A DNA stretch of 64,000 nucleotides from Microbacterium sp. 1S1 (lineage in GTDB: Bacteria; Actinomycetota; Actinomycetes; Actinomycetales; Microbacteriaceae), in assembly GCF_008271365.1 (NCBI RefSeq), contig NZ_CP043430.1, positions 2,170,001 through 2,234,000 on the forward strand. The letters are read 5' to 3'. The position numbers were made by a program, and so were the translations under genes. The notes beneath the pieces were generated by a model. The model ran no database searches and had not been told where the DNA came from. It was given only the letters and a program-made list of their open reading frames with translations. Positions 50,905 to 59,548 of this stretch are shown here, in pieces (the first letter of the stretch is position 1; each line of letters opens with the position of its first letter).

Positions 50905-53448
50905 ATGTCGCCTCCCGTACGTTCCACGAGGCCGGGACCGGCGATGCGTTTCCGGCCGCCCGCCCCTCCTGCCGGCGTGCTGCGCCGGGACCGCGTGACC
51001 ATGGCGATCACGGCGGCCGTGGATGCGGATGGCGTGACGGTGCTGAGCGCTCCCAGCGGCTACGGGAAGACGACGGCGGTCGCGGCCTGGGCGGCGGCGC
51101 GAGAGGATGTCGCCTGGCTGGAGCTGAGCGCCTCCGATGACGACCCCGCCCTGGTGACGTCCGGTGTCGTCGACGCGCTGGCGCTCGCCGCCGACCGCTC
51201 GGGCCGTCCCTTCGAGGTCCGGCGCGATCCGGGGGATCCTCGTCGGGCGTACCGGGAGATCTGCACCGCCCTCCACGATGGGGAGCGTCCCGTGTACCTC
51301 ATCGTCGACGATGCCCATCGTGCCGGCGAGGCCTGGCGCGAGGGATTGCTCGGCATGCTCGCCGAGCAGGCTCCGGAGGGCCTGCGCCTCATCCTCGTCG
51401 GGACCACGCTGATCGAGCTGACCCTCTCCCGTCATCGCCTCACGCATCCGGAGTGCTTCGTCGGCATCGAGACTCTCCGGTTCACCAGGCAGGAGATCGA
51501 GAGTCTCTCGGCGTCCGCGACGGACCGTCCCGACGCCGCGGCGGTTCTGGAGGAGACGGGAGGGTGGCCGATCGCCGTCCGCCTCCTGCTGATCGGCGGT
51601 GCCCTCCCGGTCGCGGGGGCGACGAGCCCCTCGTCCTTCCTCGGCGAGTACGTCCGCGAGCATGTGCTGGACGTGCTGCCCGGCACTCTCGCGTCATTCG
51701 TCCTCGACGCCACCGCCTGCGCTGAGCTGAGGCCCGATACCGCCGCTCTCGTGACCGCCAGGGAGGATGCGGCGGAGATGCTCGAGAGCTGCGTCCGGCT
51801 CGGCCTGTTCCTGGACCGTTTCGACGGCCCGGACGGCCCGTCGTATCGCTGGCATCCCGCGTTCGCGCGTCGCTGCGCGGACCTTTCCGTCGCCGACGCG
51901 GATCGGTACGTCGCCGTGCACCGCCGTGCCGCCCGCGCACTGGAGCGCACCGATCCCATCGCGGCCGTCACGCACGCCCGCCGTGCCGGAGATCGTGCGG
52001 AGGCCAGAGAGATCCTGCTCCGCCACTGGCTGGGTCTCGTGGTCGCAGCGTCCGCGAGCGACGTGGAGCGGACCGCGACGATGCTCCTGCGCGACACCCC
52101 GGATGATCCGCTCCTGCTCCTCGTCCGCGCCGGTGCCAGCGATGTCCTCGGAGACCACCGCGTGGCCCGCGAGCTGTGCCGACGCGCGGAGGCGATCCTC
52201 GACCGGGCGCACGTGCACGCCGAACCGGCCGTGCTGAGCATCGTGCGCCTGCTCCTTGCGGAGTCCTCGGTCGAGAAGGCTGTCTCCGGCCCCGAGATCC
52301 AGGCGGTGCTCAACGCTGAGGATCAGGGGATGTACGGGGGACGGGTGGCGCTCAACCATCTGCTCGGATGGGCCGCGCTGCACCATCGCGAAGCCCCCGA
52401 CATCGCGGTCGAGTACTTCTCCGCGGCGGCGCGGGAAGCGCGGGACGCGGGCGACGCGGAACTGACGACCCGGGCCCTCGGTCACCTCGCGTACGGTCTG
52501 GCAACCTCCGGCCGCCTTGCCGAGGCCGACTCCGTGCTGAAGGAGAACGGCCGCGACGCGGACTCCCGGCTCCCGGTCAACACCTTCGCCCGAGGAAGCG
52601 GCACGTCCGCCGCAGGATGGGTCGCTTATTGGGGTGGCGATGCCGAGGAGGCGGTGCGGCTCTTCGACGCCGTTCGCGACGTGGCCGGTGCCGGGCGCGG
52701 GCTTGCGGGCCATGCACGCATGATGACCGCGTACGCCGCGGCACTGACCGGAGACGTGAGCATGTGCCGCCGGGCGGCGATCGGCGTCCAGGAGCTTCCG
52801 ATCGAGCCGGTGCAGGGGGTCGCGTGGCCGGCGTTCCGGGAGTCCGCCGTGGCGTTGCTCGAGGAGGCCGTGGGCCGGAGGGAACGCGCACTGCGCATCG
52901 CGAGGAAGTACGTGGGCACGGACCTGCCGCTGGTCGGTGTCGCCCTGTCGGGCGTCCTGCGGCGAGCGCAGCAGCACGCGGCGGCTCTGGAGATGCTTCG
53001 CGCGATGCGCGCCTCCACAGAGGTGTCCTACGTCAAGGCGGCCACGCTCATCACTGCGGCGGTCCTCCGGCGGGCGTCCGGGCATCACGAGGATGCCCAC
53101 GAGCTGTGCGAGGCGGCGCTCGCGGTCGCCGCCTCGGAGAACCTCCTCGTGCTCTTCGGCCCGGGCGAGACCGAGGTGCGCCGGCTGGTCAGGGCGCATC
53201 TGCACCACGGCACGCAGTTCGAGGACTTCATCGGGCGGTGCCTCACGGTGGACGCGGCGGGGAGCGTGACGGATCGTCTTTCCGAGCGTGAACGCGATGT
53301 GTTCCATCAGATGCAGACGGCGCGGACGCTGCCGGAGATCGCCGCGGAGCTGCGTGTCTCGGTGAACACGGTCAAGACGCACCAGCGGGCGATCTACCGG
53401 AAGCTCGGAGTGACGTCGCGGCGCGAGGCCGTGCGCGTGACGGTGTGA
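50905..53448 (+). CDS. LAL (large ATP-binding LuxR-type) regulator 2
   Basis: An 847-residue regulator. Walker A APSGYGKT (49-56), a Walker B-like VYLIVDDAHRA, then a long helical-repeat region and a C-terminal LuxR HTH: LSERERDVFHQMQTARTLPEIAAELRVSVNTVKTHQRAIYRKLGVTSRREAVRVTV. Sequence is only distantly similar to regulator 1, so the two probably sense different signals. ATG 50905 is used; a second ATG 13 codons later is possible. Monocistronic, with the DUF6325 gene converging 13 bases after it. Confidence 0.85.
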   Translation: MSPPVRSTRPGPAMRFRPPAPPAGVLRRDRVTMAITAAVDADGVTVLSAPSGYGKTTAVAAWAAAREDVAWLELSASDDDPALVTSGVVDALALAADRSGRPFEVRRDPGDPRRAYREICTALHDGERPVYLIVDDAHRAGEAWREGLLGMLAEQAPEGLRLILVGTTLIELTLSRHRLTHPECFVGIETLRFTRQEIESLSASATDRPDAAAVLEETGGWPIAVRLLLIGGALPVAGATSPSSFLGEYVREHVLDVLPGTLASFVLDATACAELRPDTAALVTAREDAAEMLESCVRLGLFLDRFDGPDGPSYRWHPAFARRCADLSVADADRYVAVHRRAARALERTDPIAAVTHARRAGDRAEAREILLRHWLGLVVAASASDVERTATMLLRDTPDDPLLLLVRAGASDVLGDHRVARELCRRAEAILDRAHVHAEPAVLSIVRLLLAESSVEKAVSGPEIQAVLNAEDQGMYGGRVALNHLLGWAALHHREAPDIAVEYFSAAAREARDAGDAELTTRALGHLAYGLATSGRLAEADSVLKENGRDADSRLPVNTFARGSGTSAAGWVAYWGGDAEEAVRLFDAVRDVAGAGRGLAGHARMMTAYAAALTGDVSMCRRAAIGVQELPIEPVQGVAWPAFRESAVALLEEAVGRRERALRIARKYVGTDLPLVGVALSGVLRRAQQHAAALEMLRAMRASTEVSYVKAATLITAAVLRRASGHHEDAHELCEAALAVAASENLLVLFGPGETEVRRLVRAHLHHGTQFEDFIGRCLTVDAAGSVTDRLSERERDVFHQMQTARTLPEIAAELRVSVNTVKTHQRAIYRKLGVTSRREAVRVTV

Positions 53449-53461
53449 TGCCGGGACCGCA

Positions 53462-53887
53462 TCAGGGAGGCGAGGGCAGGGTGCCGACGAGAGCGACGTT
53501 CGCGATCGCGGACGGGATGCTCTGCCTCGCCAGTACCCGGTCGCCCGCCTCCTCGACCTCACGCAGGAAGTGAACGTCCCAGAGCTGCTCGACGAGCACG
53601 ACCGCGGCCGTCGACCCCAACGGTACCCAGGGAAGGAAGTGGGAGACGTCGTCGAGCGCGATGAGCCCGGGGGCGTAGAGGCGGAGGCCCGCGAGGGTGA
53701 AATCCTCGGCGTCGATCTCCGTGATGCGGTGTCCCTCGGCATCGCGGCGCACGACCAGGAAGTCGAGGACCCGAATCCGGCCGGCCTCGACCTGCCGCAG
53801 CAGGGGCTCCAGCACGGGCGGCCCCGGGCGTTCGCGGCGCAGCTCGACCAGGACGAACGCGACGTCGCCGAGCGCACGACCCCTCAT
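53462..53887 (-). CDS. DUF6325-family protein, copy 1
   Basis: A 141-residue soluble protein of the DUF6325 type: ALGDVAFVLVELRRERPGPPVLEPLLRQVEAGRIRVLDFLVVRRDAEG at the start and GSTAAVVLVEQLWDVHFLREVEEAGDRVLARQSIP near the end. Function unknown. ATG 53887 follows AGGGGTGG. It is divergent from a second DUF6325 gene, and the shared 151 bases hold a class-2 palindrome. Confidence 0.75.
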   Translation of the reverse strand: MRGRALGDVAFVLVELRRERPGPPVLEPLLRQVEAGRIRVLDFLVVRRDAEGHRITEIDAEDFTLAGLRLYAPGLIALDDVSHFLPWVPLGSTAAVVLVEQLWDVHFLREVEEAGDRVLARQSIPSAIANVALVGTLPSPP

Positions 53888-53960
53888 GTCCACCCCTGTC
53901 GGTCTCATCCGTCTCGTTCCCCGATCCTGACAGTCGCGGAAGGAGGGCCAGCTCCTCCGC

Positions 53961-53977
53961 TCACCCGGTGGGGGTGA
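53961..53977. promoter_or_regulatory. Class-2 site TCACCC-N5-GGGTGA
   Basis: TCACCC (53961-53966), GGTGG, GGGTGA (53972-53977), in the middle of the divergent DUF6325 space. Confidence 0.4.
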
Positions 53978-54038
53978 GACACCGTATGTACGCGCGATGC
54001 GAGGGTGCGATCCTGCTCGCGGACGAAAGGGTGGCGAC

Positions 54039-54473
54039 ATGAAGGAATTCCGATTCGGGCCCGCCGAGTTCTATCTCGTGGGCTTCGAGGGCGAACGGCC
54101 GGATCCGGCGACGTTCGGCGCGCTGGCCGACCTGGTCTCGCGCGGGGTCGTGCGCGTGCTGGACTTCGTGCTGCTGGCGAAGGCGGCGGACGGCACCATC
54201 GACATCCTCGAGATCGAGGAGGGTGACCCGGCCCTGTCGCTCGGGGGGCTAGAGCCGATCGCGGCCGGCCTCGCGAGCGAGGAGGACGTCCTCGCCCTCG
54301 CGGAGATCGTGCCGCCCGGACGCTCGGCGGCCGTCGTCGTCCTGGAGCTCGCCTTCGCTCGCATCCTCGCCCAGGACCTCGCCGCCGCGGGAGGGCAGGT
54401 ACTCCGCAGCGAGCGGGTTCCGGCGCCGGTCGTGAACGCGGTGATGGACATCCTCGATCAGGAAGGTGAGTGA
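54039..54473 (+). CDS. DUF6325-family protein, copy 2
   Basis: A 144-residue paralogue of the divergent neighbour, with FGPAEFYLVGFEGERPDPATFGALADLVSRGVVRVLDFVLLAKAADGTIDILEIEE and GRSAAVVVLELAFARILAQDLAAAGGQVLRSERVP. Function unknown; the beta-alpha repeat and Asp-rich turns suggest a small ligand- or protein-binding fold. ATG 54039 was chosen for its AAGGGTGG site. One base separates its stop from the SHOCT start. Confidence 0.78.
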   Translation: MKEFRFGPAEFYLVGFEGERPDPATFGALADLVSRGVVRVLDFVLLAKAADGTIDILEIEEGDPALSLGGLEPIAAGLASEEDVLALAEIVPPGRSAAVVVLELAFARILAQDLAAAGGQVLRSERVPAPVVNAVMDILDQEGE

Positions 54474-54474
54474 C

Positions 54475-54831
54475 ATGCCCTTGAGAAGATTCGGTCGGCC
54501 TGGCCTCATCGGTCTCGCCGCGCGCACCGCCGTCGTGGCCGGTACGGCCAGCGCGGTGCAGGGGGCGGCGATGCGGCATCAGGAGCGTCGCGCCCAGAGC
54601 GAATACGAGCAGCAACAGTACGAGGCCGCGCAGCAGCAGGCGCAGCTGGACGCCGCAGCGCAAAACGCTGCCGCACAGTACGCACCCGCGCCAGCGGCCG
54701 CGCCGGCCGCCGCCGCGGCGGCACAGGGGGACGATCTGATCGCGAAGCTCCAGGAGCTCGGGTCGTTGAAGGCGTCGGGCGTGCTGACGGAGGAGGAGTT
54801 CACGGCCGCCAAGCGCAAGCTGCTGAACTGA
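54475..54831 (+). CDS. SHOCT-domain protein
   Basis: A 118-residue protein. One hydrophobic N-terminal segment (GLIGLAARTAVVAGTASAV), a Gln/Ala/Tyr-rich low-complexity middle (about 35-85), and a C-terminal SHOCT domain (LIAKLQELGSLKASGVLTEEEFTAAKRKLL). It follows DUF6325 copy 2 by one base, a pairing often seen in actinobacteria. ATG 54475 has AGGAAGGTGA before it; an in-frame GTG three codons earlier is weaker. Confidence 0.82.
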   Translation: MPLRRFGRPGLIGLAARTAVVAGTASAVQGAAMRHQERRAQSEYEQQQYEAAQQQAQLDAAAQNAAAQYAPAPAAAPAAAAAAQGDDLIAKLQELGSLKASGVLTEEEFTAAKRKLLN

Positions 54832-54853
54832 TCGCGACCGAGGCGAGGCACGG

Positions 54854-56191
54854 ATGAGCGAGATCGACGAGCTGCGGGCGCGGCTTCGAGAGCTGGAACA
54901 GGAGAACGAGGCGCTGCGACGGCCGAAGCACAGGGTGTCGGGTCGGAGCATCCTCGCCGGGGTCGTCCTGGTGATCGCGGTCCTCCTCGCGCCCATCGCC
55001 GCCATGGGGACGTGGGCGCGACTCCAGCTCGTGGACGCCGATCGGTTCGTCGCGACGTTCGGCCCGCTGGCGGAAAATCCGGCCGTTCAGGACTTCGTCG
55101 CCGACCAGGTCACCGCCGCCATCGACGAGCAGGTCGACGTGGACGCAGTGGTCGGGGAGTTGTTCGACGGGCTCCGAACCCTCGATCTGCCTCCACGCGC
55201 CGAGTCTGCTCTCGGTCTGCTGCAGGCACCTGCCGCCACCGGCCTCTCCTCGCTGATCGACACGGTGGTGCATGACGTGGTGTCCTCGCGGCAGTTCGCG
55301 GACATCTGGGCGGAGTCCCTGCGCTTCACCCACGAGCGTGCGGTGGCGATCCTCCAGGACGAACCGGGCACGGCCCTGCAGCTCGGCGCGGACGGAGTGC
55401 TCTCCGTCGACCTGGGGGTGGTCGTGGAGCGGGTCAAGGAGGCACTCGCGGAGCGCGGAGCCGGATTCGCCGAGCTGATCCCCGTGATCGACCGCACGAT
55501 CCCGGTGGTCCAGGCCGATGCGCTCGTGCTCGTGCGCACGGTCTACCAGCTCGCCGTCGCGGCAGGTTTCTGGCTGCCCTGGGTCGTTCTCGGCCTCGTC
55601 GTTCTCGGCGTCGTCCTCGCGGTGAACCGACCCCGAGCGCTCCTCTGGACGAGCGCGGGGTTCGCTGTGGTGTTCCTCCTTCTCTCGGCGGGCATCGGGC
55701 TGGGGCGCGGATTCTTCGTCGGAGCCGTGAGCCCCTCGATCATGACGGCCGCGGCCGCCGAAGCCCTGTTCGACCAGCTCAAAGCCCTGCTCGGGTCGAC
55801 CGTCGCGGCGCTGGCGCTGGTCGGCGTGCTGATCGCGGTCTGGGCCTGGCTGGCCGGATCGAGCCGGAGCGCATCGACCGTCCGCGGGCTCACCGAGAGC
55901 GGGTTCGCCGCTGTGCGCGGCGCCGCGGAAGCGCGCGGACTCTCCACCGGGCGATTCGGACGCGCGGTCGACCGCTATCGCGGTGCGATCCTCCTCGCCG
56001 GGATGGCGATCGGTGTGCTGATTCTGCTGGCGAACCGCCCCGTCACCTTCGGTGCTGTCATCGGCGTCGCGATCGGCGTGCTGGTGCTGACGCTGCTCGT
56101 GGAGCTCTTGCGGCGTCCCGCGCCGTCGGCGGACACGGCACACGAGCGGGGGGAAGACGAAAGCGTCGCCGGGGTCACCCTCGCGGGGTGA
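54854..56191 (+). CDS. Hypothetical membrane protein, coiled-coil start
   Basis: A 445-residue protein. An N-terminal coiled coil (IDELRARLRELEQENEALR) precedes a membrane helix (about 32-50), a large domain of about 170 residues with two VDxDAVVGEL-like segments, then a cluster of four to five helices from about 230 to 400. It follows the SHOCT gene by 22 bases, likely one operon. A class-2 palindrome covers its stop codon. Not recognised as a characterised family. Confidence 0.7.
   Translation: MSEIDELRARLRELEQENEALRRPKHRVSGRSILAGVVLVIAVLLAPIAAMGTWARLQLVDADRFVATFGPLAENPAVQDFVADQVTAAIDEQVDVDAVVGELFDGLRTLDLPPRAESALGLLQAPAATGLSSLIDTVVHDVVSSRQFADIWAESLRFTHERAVAILQDEPGTALQLGADGVLSVDLGVVVERVKEALAERGAGFAELIPVIDRTIPVVQADALVLVRTVYQLAVAAGFWLPWVVLGLVVLGVVLAVNRPRALLWTSAGFAVVFLLLSAGIGLGRGFFVGAVSPSIMTAAAAEALFDQLKALLGSTVAALALVGVLIAVWAWLAGSSRSASTVRGLTESGFAAVRGAAEARGLSTGRFGRAVDRYRGAILLAGMAIGVLILLANRPVTFGAVIGVAIGVLVLTLLVELLRRPAPSADTAHERGEDESVAGVTLAG
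56175..56191. promoter_or_regulatory. Class-2 site TCACCC-N5-GGGTGA
   Basis: TCACCC (56175-56180), TCGCG, GGGTGA (56186-56191). It is 80-96 bases before the sulfatase start and its last TGA is a stop codon. A second TCACCC at 56226 has only a partial partner. Confidence 0.35.
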
Positions 56192-56270
56192 GGGCGCCCG
56201 GCCGCAGTGCCGTCGGCGCGGGAGACTCACCCCGAAGGGGCTGGGCCCCGCCGTGAGCGAAGGAGAGACG

Positions 56271-58604
56271 ATGTCGGAATTCAACTCGGACTTCTCGGGC
56301 GAGATCACGCTGGATGTCCGCGACTCCCGTCCGGACTGGGCGCCCTACGAGCTGCGGAAAGCGCCCGACGGGGCGCCGAACGTGCTCGTCGTGCTCTACG
56401 ACGACACGGGGTTGGCATCGTGGTCGCCCTACGGGGGACGGATCGCGATGCCGACGATGGACCGTCTCGCCGCCGGTGGCCTGACCTATACGCAGTGGCA
56501 CACGACGGCGCTCTGCTCGCCGACGCGGTCCACGATGCTCACCGGACGCAACCACCACGTCAATCGCGCCGGCGTGATCATGGAGGGCACCAACGGGTTC
56601 CCCGGTTTCGCCGGTCGACTCCCCGCGGAGTGTGCCACGATCGGCCAGGTGCTGCAGGAGAACGGGTACAGCACGTTCTGGCTCGGAAAGAACCACAACG
56701 TTCCCGAGGAGGACATCGCGCCGGGGGGCAGCCGGTCGACGTGGCCGCTGCAGCTGGGTTTCGACCGGTTCTACGGATTCCTCGGCGGGGAGACGAACAA
56801 CTGGTACCCCGACCTCGTCGAGGACAACCACTTCATCGAGCAGCCGTACCGCCCGGAGGACGGGTATCACCTCTCCAAGGACCTCGCGGACCAGGCGCTC
56901 GCGATGCTCCGCAACCAGCAGGCGTCGAATCCCTCCAAGCCCTGGTACATGTGGTTCTGTCCCGGTGCCAACCACGCCCCGCACCACGCGCCGCAGGAGT
57001 ACATCGACAAGTACAAGGGGGCCTTCGACGACGGTTACGATGCCTACCGCGAGTGGGTGCTCGCCCGGATGATCGCGAAGGGCATCCTGCCGGAGGGCAC
57101 GCAGCTGACGCCGTTCAATCCGCTGCCGGAGGACGCCGCGAACCCGGCCGACCACGTGCGCCCCTGGGCGGAGTTGAGCGGCGACGAGCGGAGGCTGTTC
57201 GCCCGGATGGCGGAGGTGTTCGCCGGATTCTCGGAGTACACGGACGCCCAGGTGGGCCGGATCGTCGACTACCTCGAGGAGACCGGACAACTCGACAACA
57301 CAGTCATCTTCTACTGTGCAGACAACGGCGCCTCGGGGGAGGGGTCGCCGGACGGGTCCGTGAATGAGAACAAGTTCTTCAACGGCTACCCCGACGACCT
57401 CGCCGAGAACCTCGCGATGATCGACCGGCTCGGCTCGGCGGACACCTACAACCACTATCCGACCGGGTGGGCGGCGGCGTTCTCCACGCCGTTCCAGATG
57501 TTCAAGCGATACTCGCAGTACGCAGGGGGCACGTGCGATCCTCTCGTCGTCCACTGGCCGAAGGGCATCGCCGCCAAGGGAGAGCTGCGCCACCAGTACC
57601 ACCACTCGGTCGATGTGGTGGCTACCGTGCTGGACGTCATCGGTATCGAGATGCCCGAGACCTTCCGCGGGGTCGTGCAACGCCCCCTCGACGGGGTCTC
57701 CATGAAGTACTCCTTCGATGCCGCTTCGGACGGGCCGACGGAGAAGAAGGTGCAGTACTACTCCATGCTCGGGACGCGCGGGATCTGGAAGGACGGCTGG
57801 AAGGCGGCGGCGGTGCACGCTCCGTTGAGCGGGAAAGGTCACTTCGATGACGACGTCTGGGAGCTCTATCACGTCGCGGAGGACAGGTCCGAGTCGAACG
57901 ACCTCTCCGGGACCCACCCGGAGAAGCTGCAGGAGCTGATCGCGGCGTGGTTCGCGGAGGCGGAGGCGAACTTCGCGCTCCCGCTGGACGATCGTTCGGC
58001 GCGCGAGCTGCTGAACGTCGCCCGCCCGCAGGCGGAGCCGCCTCGCGACCGGTACCTGTACTTCCCGGGGACGGCGGCCGTGCCCGAAAGCGTCGCGGTC
58101 AACGTGCGGGGCCGCTCCTACAAGATCATCGCCGACGTGGTCCTCGACGAGGGCGCAGAGGGCGTCATCTTCGCACACGGCTCCCGCTTCGGTGGGCACT
58201 CGCTCTTCATCAAGGACAACCGGCTGACGTACGTGTACAACTTCCTCGGCATCCCGCCGGAGCAGACGTTCGCGTCGGACGAGCTCACCCCGGGGCCGCA
58301 CACTCTGGGCGTGGAGTTCGTCCGGGAGGGAGCCGGTGAGCACGGCGAGTCCCTCGGGACCACCACGCTCTACGTCGACGACCGGGCGGTGGCGTCGGGG
58401 CCGATGCGCGCGCAAGTGGGCAAGTTCACGCTCTGCGGTGACGGGCTGTGCGTCGGGTGGGACAGTGCCGATCCGGTGAGCGCGCAATATCGCAACCCGT
58501 TCCCGTTCACGGGCGGCAAACTACTGGGCGTGGCGATCGACGTGAGCGCGGAACAGTACCTCGACCTGGAGCTCGAGGCGGCTGCCATGCTGTCGCGCGA
58601 GTGA
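56271..58604 (+). CDS. Sulfatase (type I, formylglycine-dependent)
   Basis: A 777-residue sulfatase. LYDDTGLASWSPYGGR holds the first metal-binding residues, and L-C82-S-P-T-R86 is the C-x-P-x-R core whose cysteine becomes formylglycine. PGANHAPHHAPQEY carries further active-site histidines. CADNGASGEGSPDGSVNENKFFNG follows in the metal-site region. No signal peptide is seen, so it probably acts in the cytoplasm, or is exported by other means. ATG 56271 has AGGAGA upstream. Length and layout are like mycobacterial AtsA-type arylsulfatases. The activating enzyme is the next gene. Confidence 0.93.
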   Translation: MSEFNSDFSGEITLDVRDSRPDWAPYELRKAPDGAPNVLVVLYDDTGLASWSPYGGRIAMPTMDRLAAGGLTYTQWHTTALCSPTRSTMLTGRNHHVNRAGVIMEGTNGFPGFAGRLPAECATIGQVLQENGYSTFWLGKNHNVPEEDIAPGGSRSTWPLQLGFDRFYGFLGGETNNWYPDLVEDNHFIEQPYRPEDGYHLSKDLADQALAMLRNQQASNPSKPWYMWFCPGANHAPHHAPQEYIDKYKGAFDDGYDAYREWVLARMIAKGILPEGTQLTPFNPLPEDAANPADHVRPWAELSGDERRLFARMAEVFAGFSEYTDAQVGRIVDYLEETGQLDNTVIFYCADNGASGEGSPDGSVNENKFFNGYPDDLAENLAMIDRLGSADTYNHYPTGWAAAFSTPFQMFKRYSQYAGGTCDPLVVHWPKGIAAKGELRHQYHHSVDVVATVLDVIGIEMPETFRGVVQRPLDGVSMKYSFDAASDGPTEKKVQYYSMLGTRGIWKDGWKAAAVHAPLSGKGHFDDDVWELYHVAEDRSESNDLSGTHPEKLQELIAAWFAEAEANFALPLDDRSARELLNVARPQAEPPRDRYLYFPGTAAVPESVAVNVRGRSYKIIADVVLDEGAEGVIFAHGSRFGGHSLFIKDNRLTYVYNFLGIPPEQTFASDELTPGPHTLGVEFVREGAGEHGESLGTTTLYVDDRAVASGPMRAQVGKFTLCGDGLCVGWDSADPVSAQYRNPFPFTGGKLLGVAIDVSAEQYLDLELEAAAMLSRE

Positions 58605-58635
58605 ACCACGAGATCGGCGACCATAGCATGTGGGC

Positions 58636-59529
58636 ATGGTGGCGATGAGAGCGATCCCCGGCGGCACCCTCCTCATGGGGTCGGACGAGTTCTACCCGGA
58701 GGAGGGACCGGTGCACGAGCGAAGGGTGGAGCCGTTCACGTTGGACGAGCACCCCGTGACCAACCGCCAGTACTCCGCCTTCGTCGAGGACACCGGGTAC
58801 ATCACGATCGCCGAGCGGCCGATGGACCCCGCCGACTACCCGGGCGTGCACCCGGAGGACCTCGTTCCCGGCGCGATGGTGTTCACCCCGACGCGCGGAC
58901 CGGTCGATCTGCGCGACTGGCGGCAGTGGTGGCGCTGGGAGCCGGGAGCGTCCTGGCGGCACCCCTTCGGGCCGTCATCGTCGATCGAGGACCGCCTCGA
59001 CCATCCGGTCGTGCAGATCGCCTTCCCTGACGCCGCTGCGTACGCGGCCTGGGCCGGCAAGCGGCTGCCCACCGAAGCGGAATGGGAGTGGGCGGCGCGG
59101 GGCGGCCTCGTCGGCGCTCGGTTCGCGTGGGGCGAGGAGACGAAGCCGGACGGCGCCCTCATGGCCGACACCTGGCAAGGTGCCTTCCCGTACCGGAACG
59201 ACGGCGCCGGTGGCTGGGTCGGCACGGCCCCGGTCGGGTCGTTCCCCGCCAACGGTTACGGCCTGCGCGACATGATCGGGAACGTGTGGGAGTGGACGGC
59301 GGACTACTGGACACACCGGCACGTTCCTCCCGGGACCGTGGGGGTGGACGCGGGCCAGCGCGCGAGCTTGTTGTCCTCCGAGCCGGGGTCGCCCATCCCA
59401 CGCCGAGTCCTCAAGGGCGGCTCTCACCTCTGCGCACCGGAGTACTGCCTGCGGTACCGGCCGGCGGCGCGATCGGCTCAGGCCGAGGACACCGCCATGA
59501 CGCACATCGGGTTCCGCTGCGCCCTGTGA
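58636..59529 (+). CDS. Formylglycine-generating enzyme
   Basis: A 297-residue FGE-sulfatase domain protein that oxidises the sulfatase active-site cysteine. Fold marks are AIPGGTLLMGSDEFYPEEGPVHERRVEPF, RLPTEAEWEWAARGG and NVWEWTADYW. The copper/active-site pair is C266 and C271 (GGSHLCAPEYCLRYRPAARS, matching C272/C277 of the Streptomyces enzyme). It is 31 bases after the sulfatase, probably one transcript. ATG 58636 was preferred; GTG 58630 and ATG 58645 also fit and no ribosome site decides. Confidence 0.95.
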   Translation: MVAMRAIPGGTLLMGSDEFYPEEGPVHERRVEPFTLDEHPVTNRQYSAFVEDTGYITIAERPMDPADYPGVHPEDLVPGAMVFTPTRGPVDLRDWRQWWRWEPGASWRHPFGPSSSIEDRLDHPVVQIAFPDAAAYAAWAGKRLPTEAEWEWAARGGLVGARFAWGEETKPDGALMADTWQGAFPYRNDGAGGWVGTAPVGSFPANGYGLRDMIGNVWEWTADYWTHRHVPPGTVGVDAGQRASLLSSEPGSPIPRRVLKGGSHLCAPEYCLRYRPAARSAQAEDTAMTHIGFRCAL

Positions 59530-59548
59530 TCGCCCGATGCTCTCCGCC

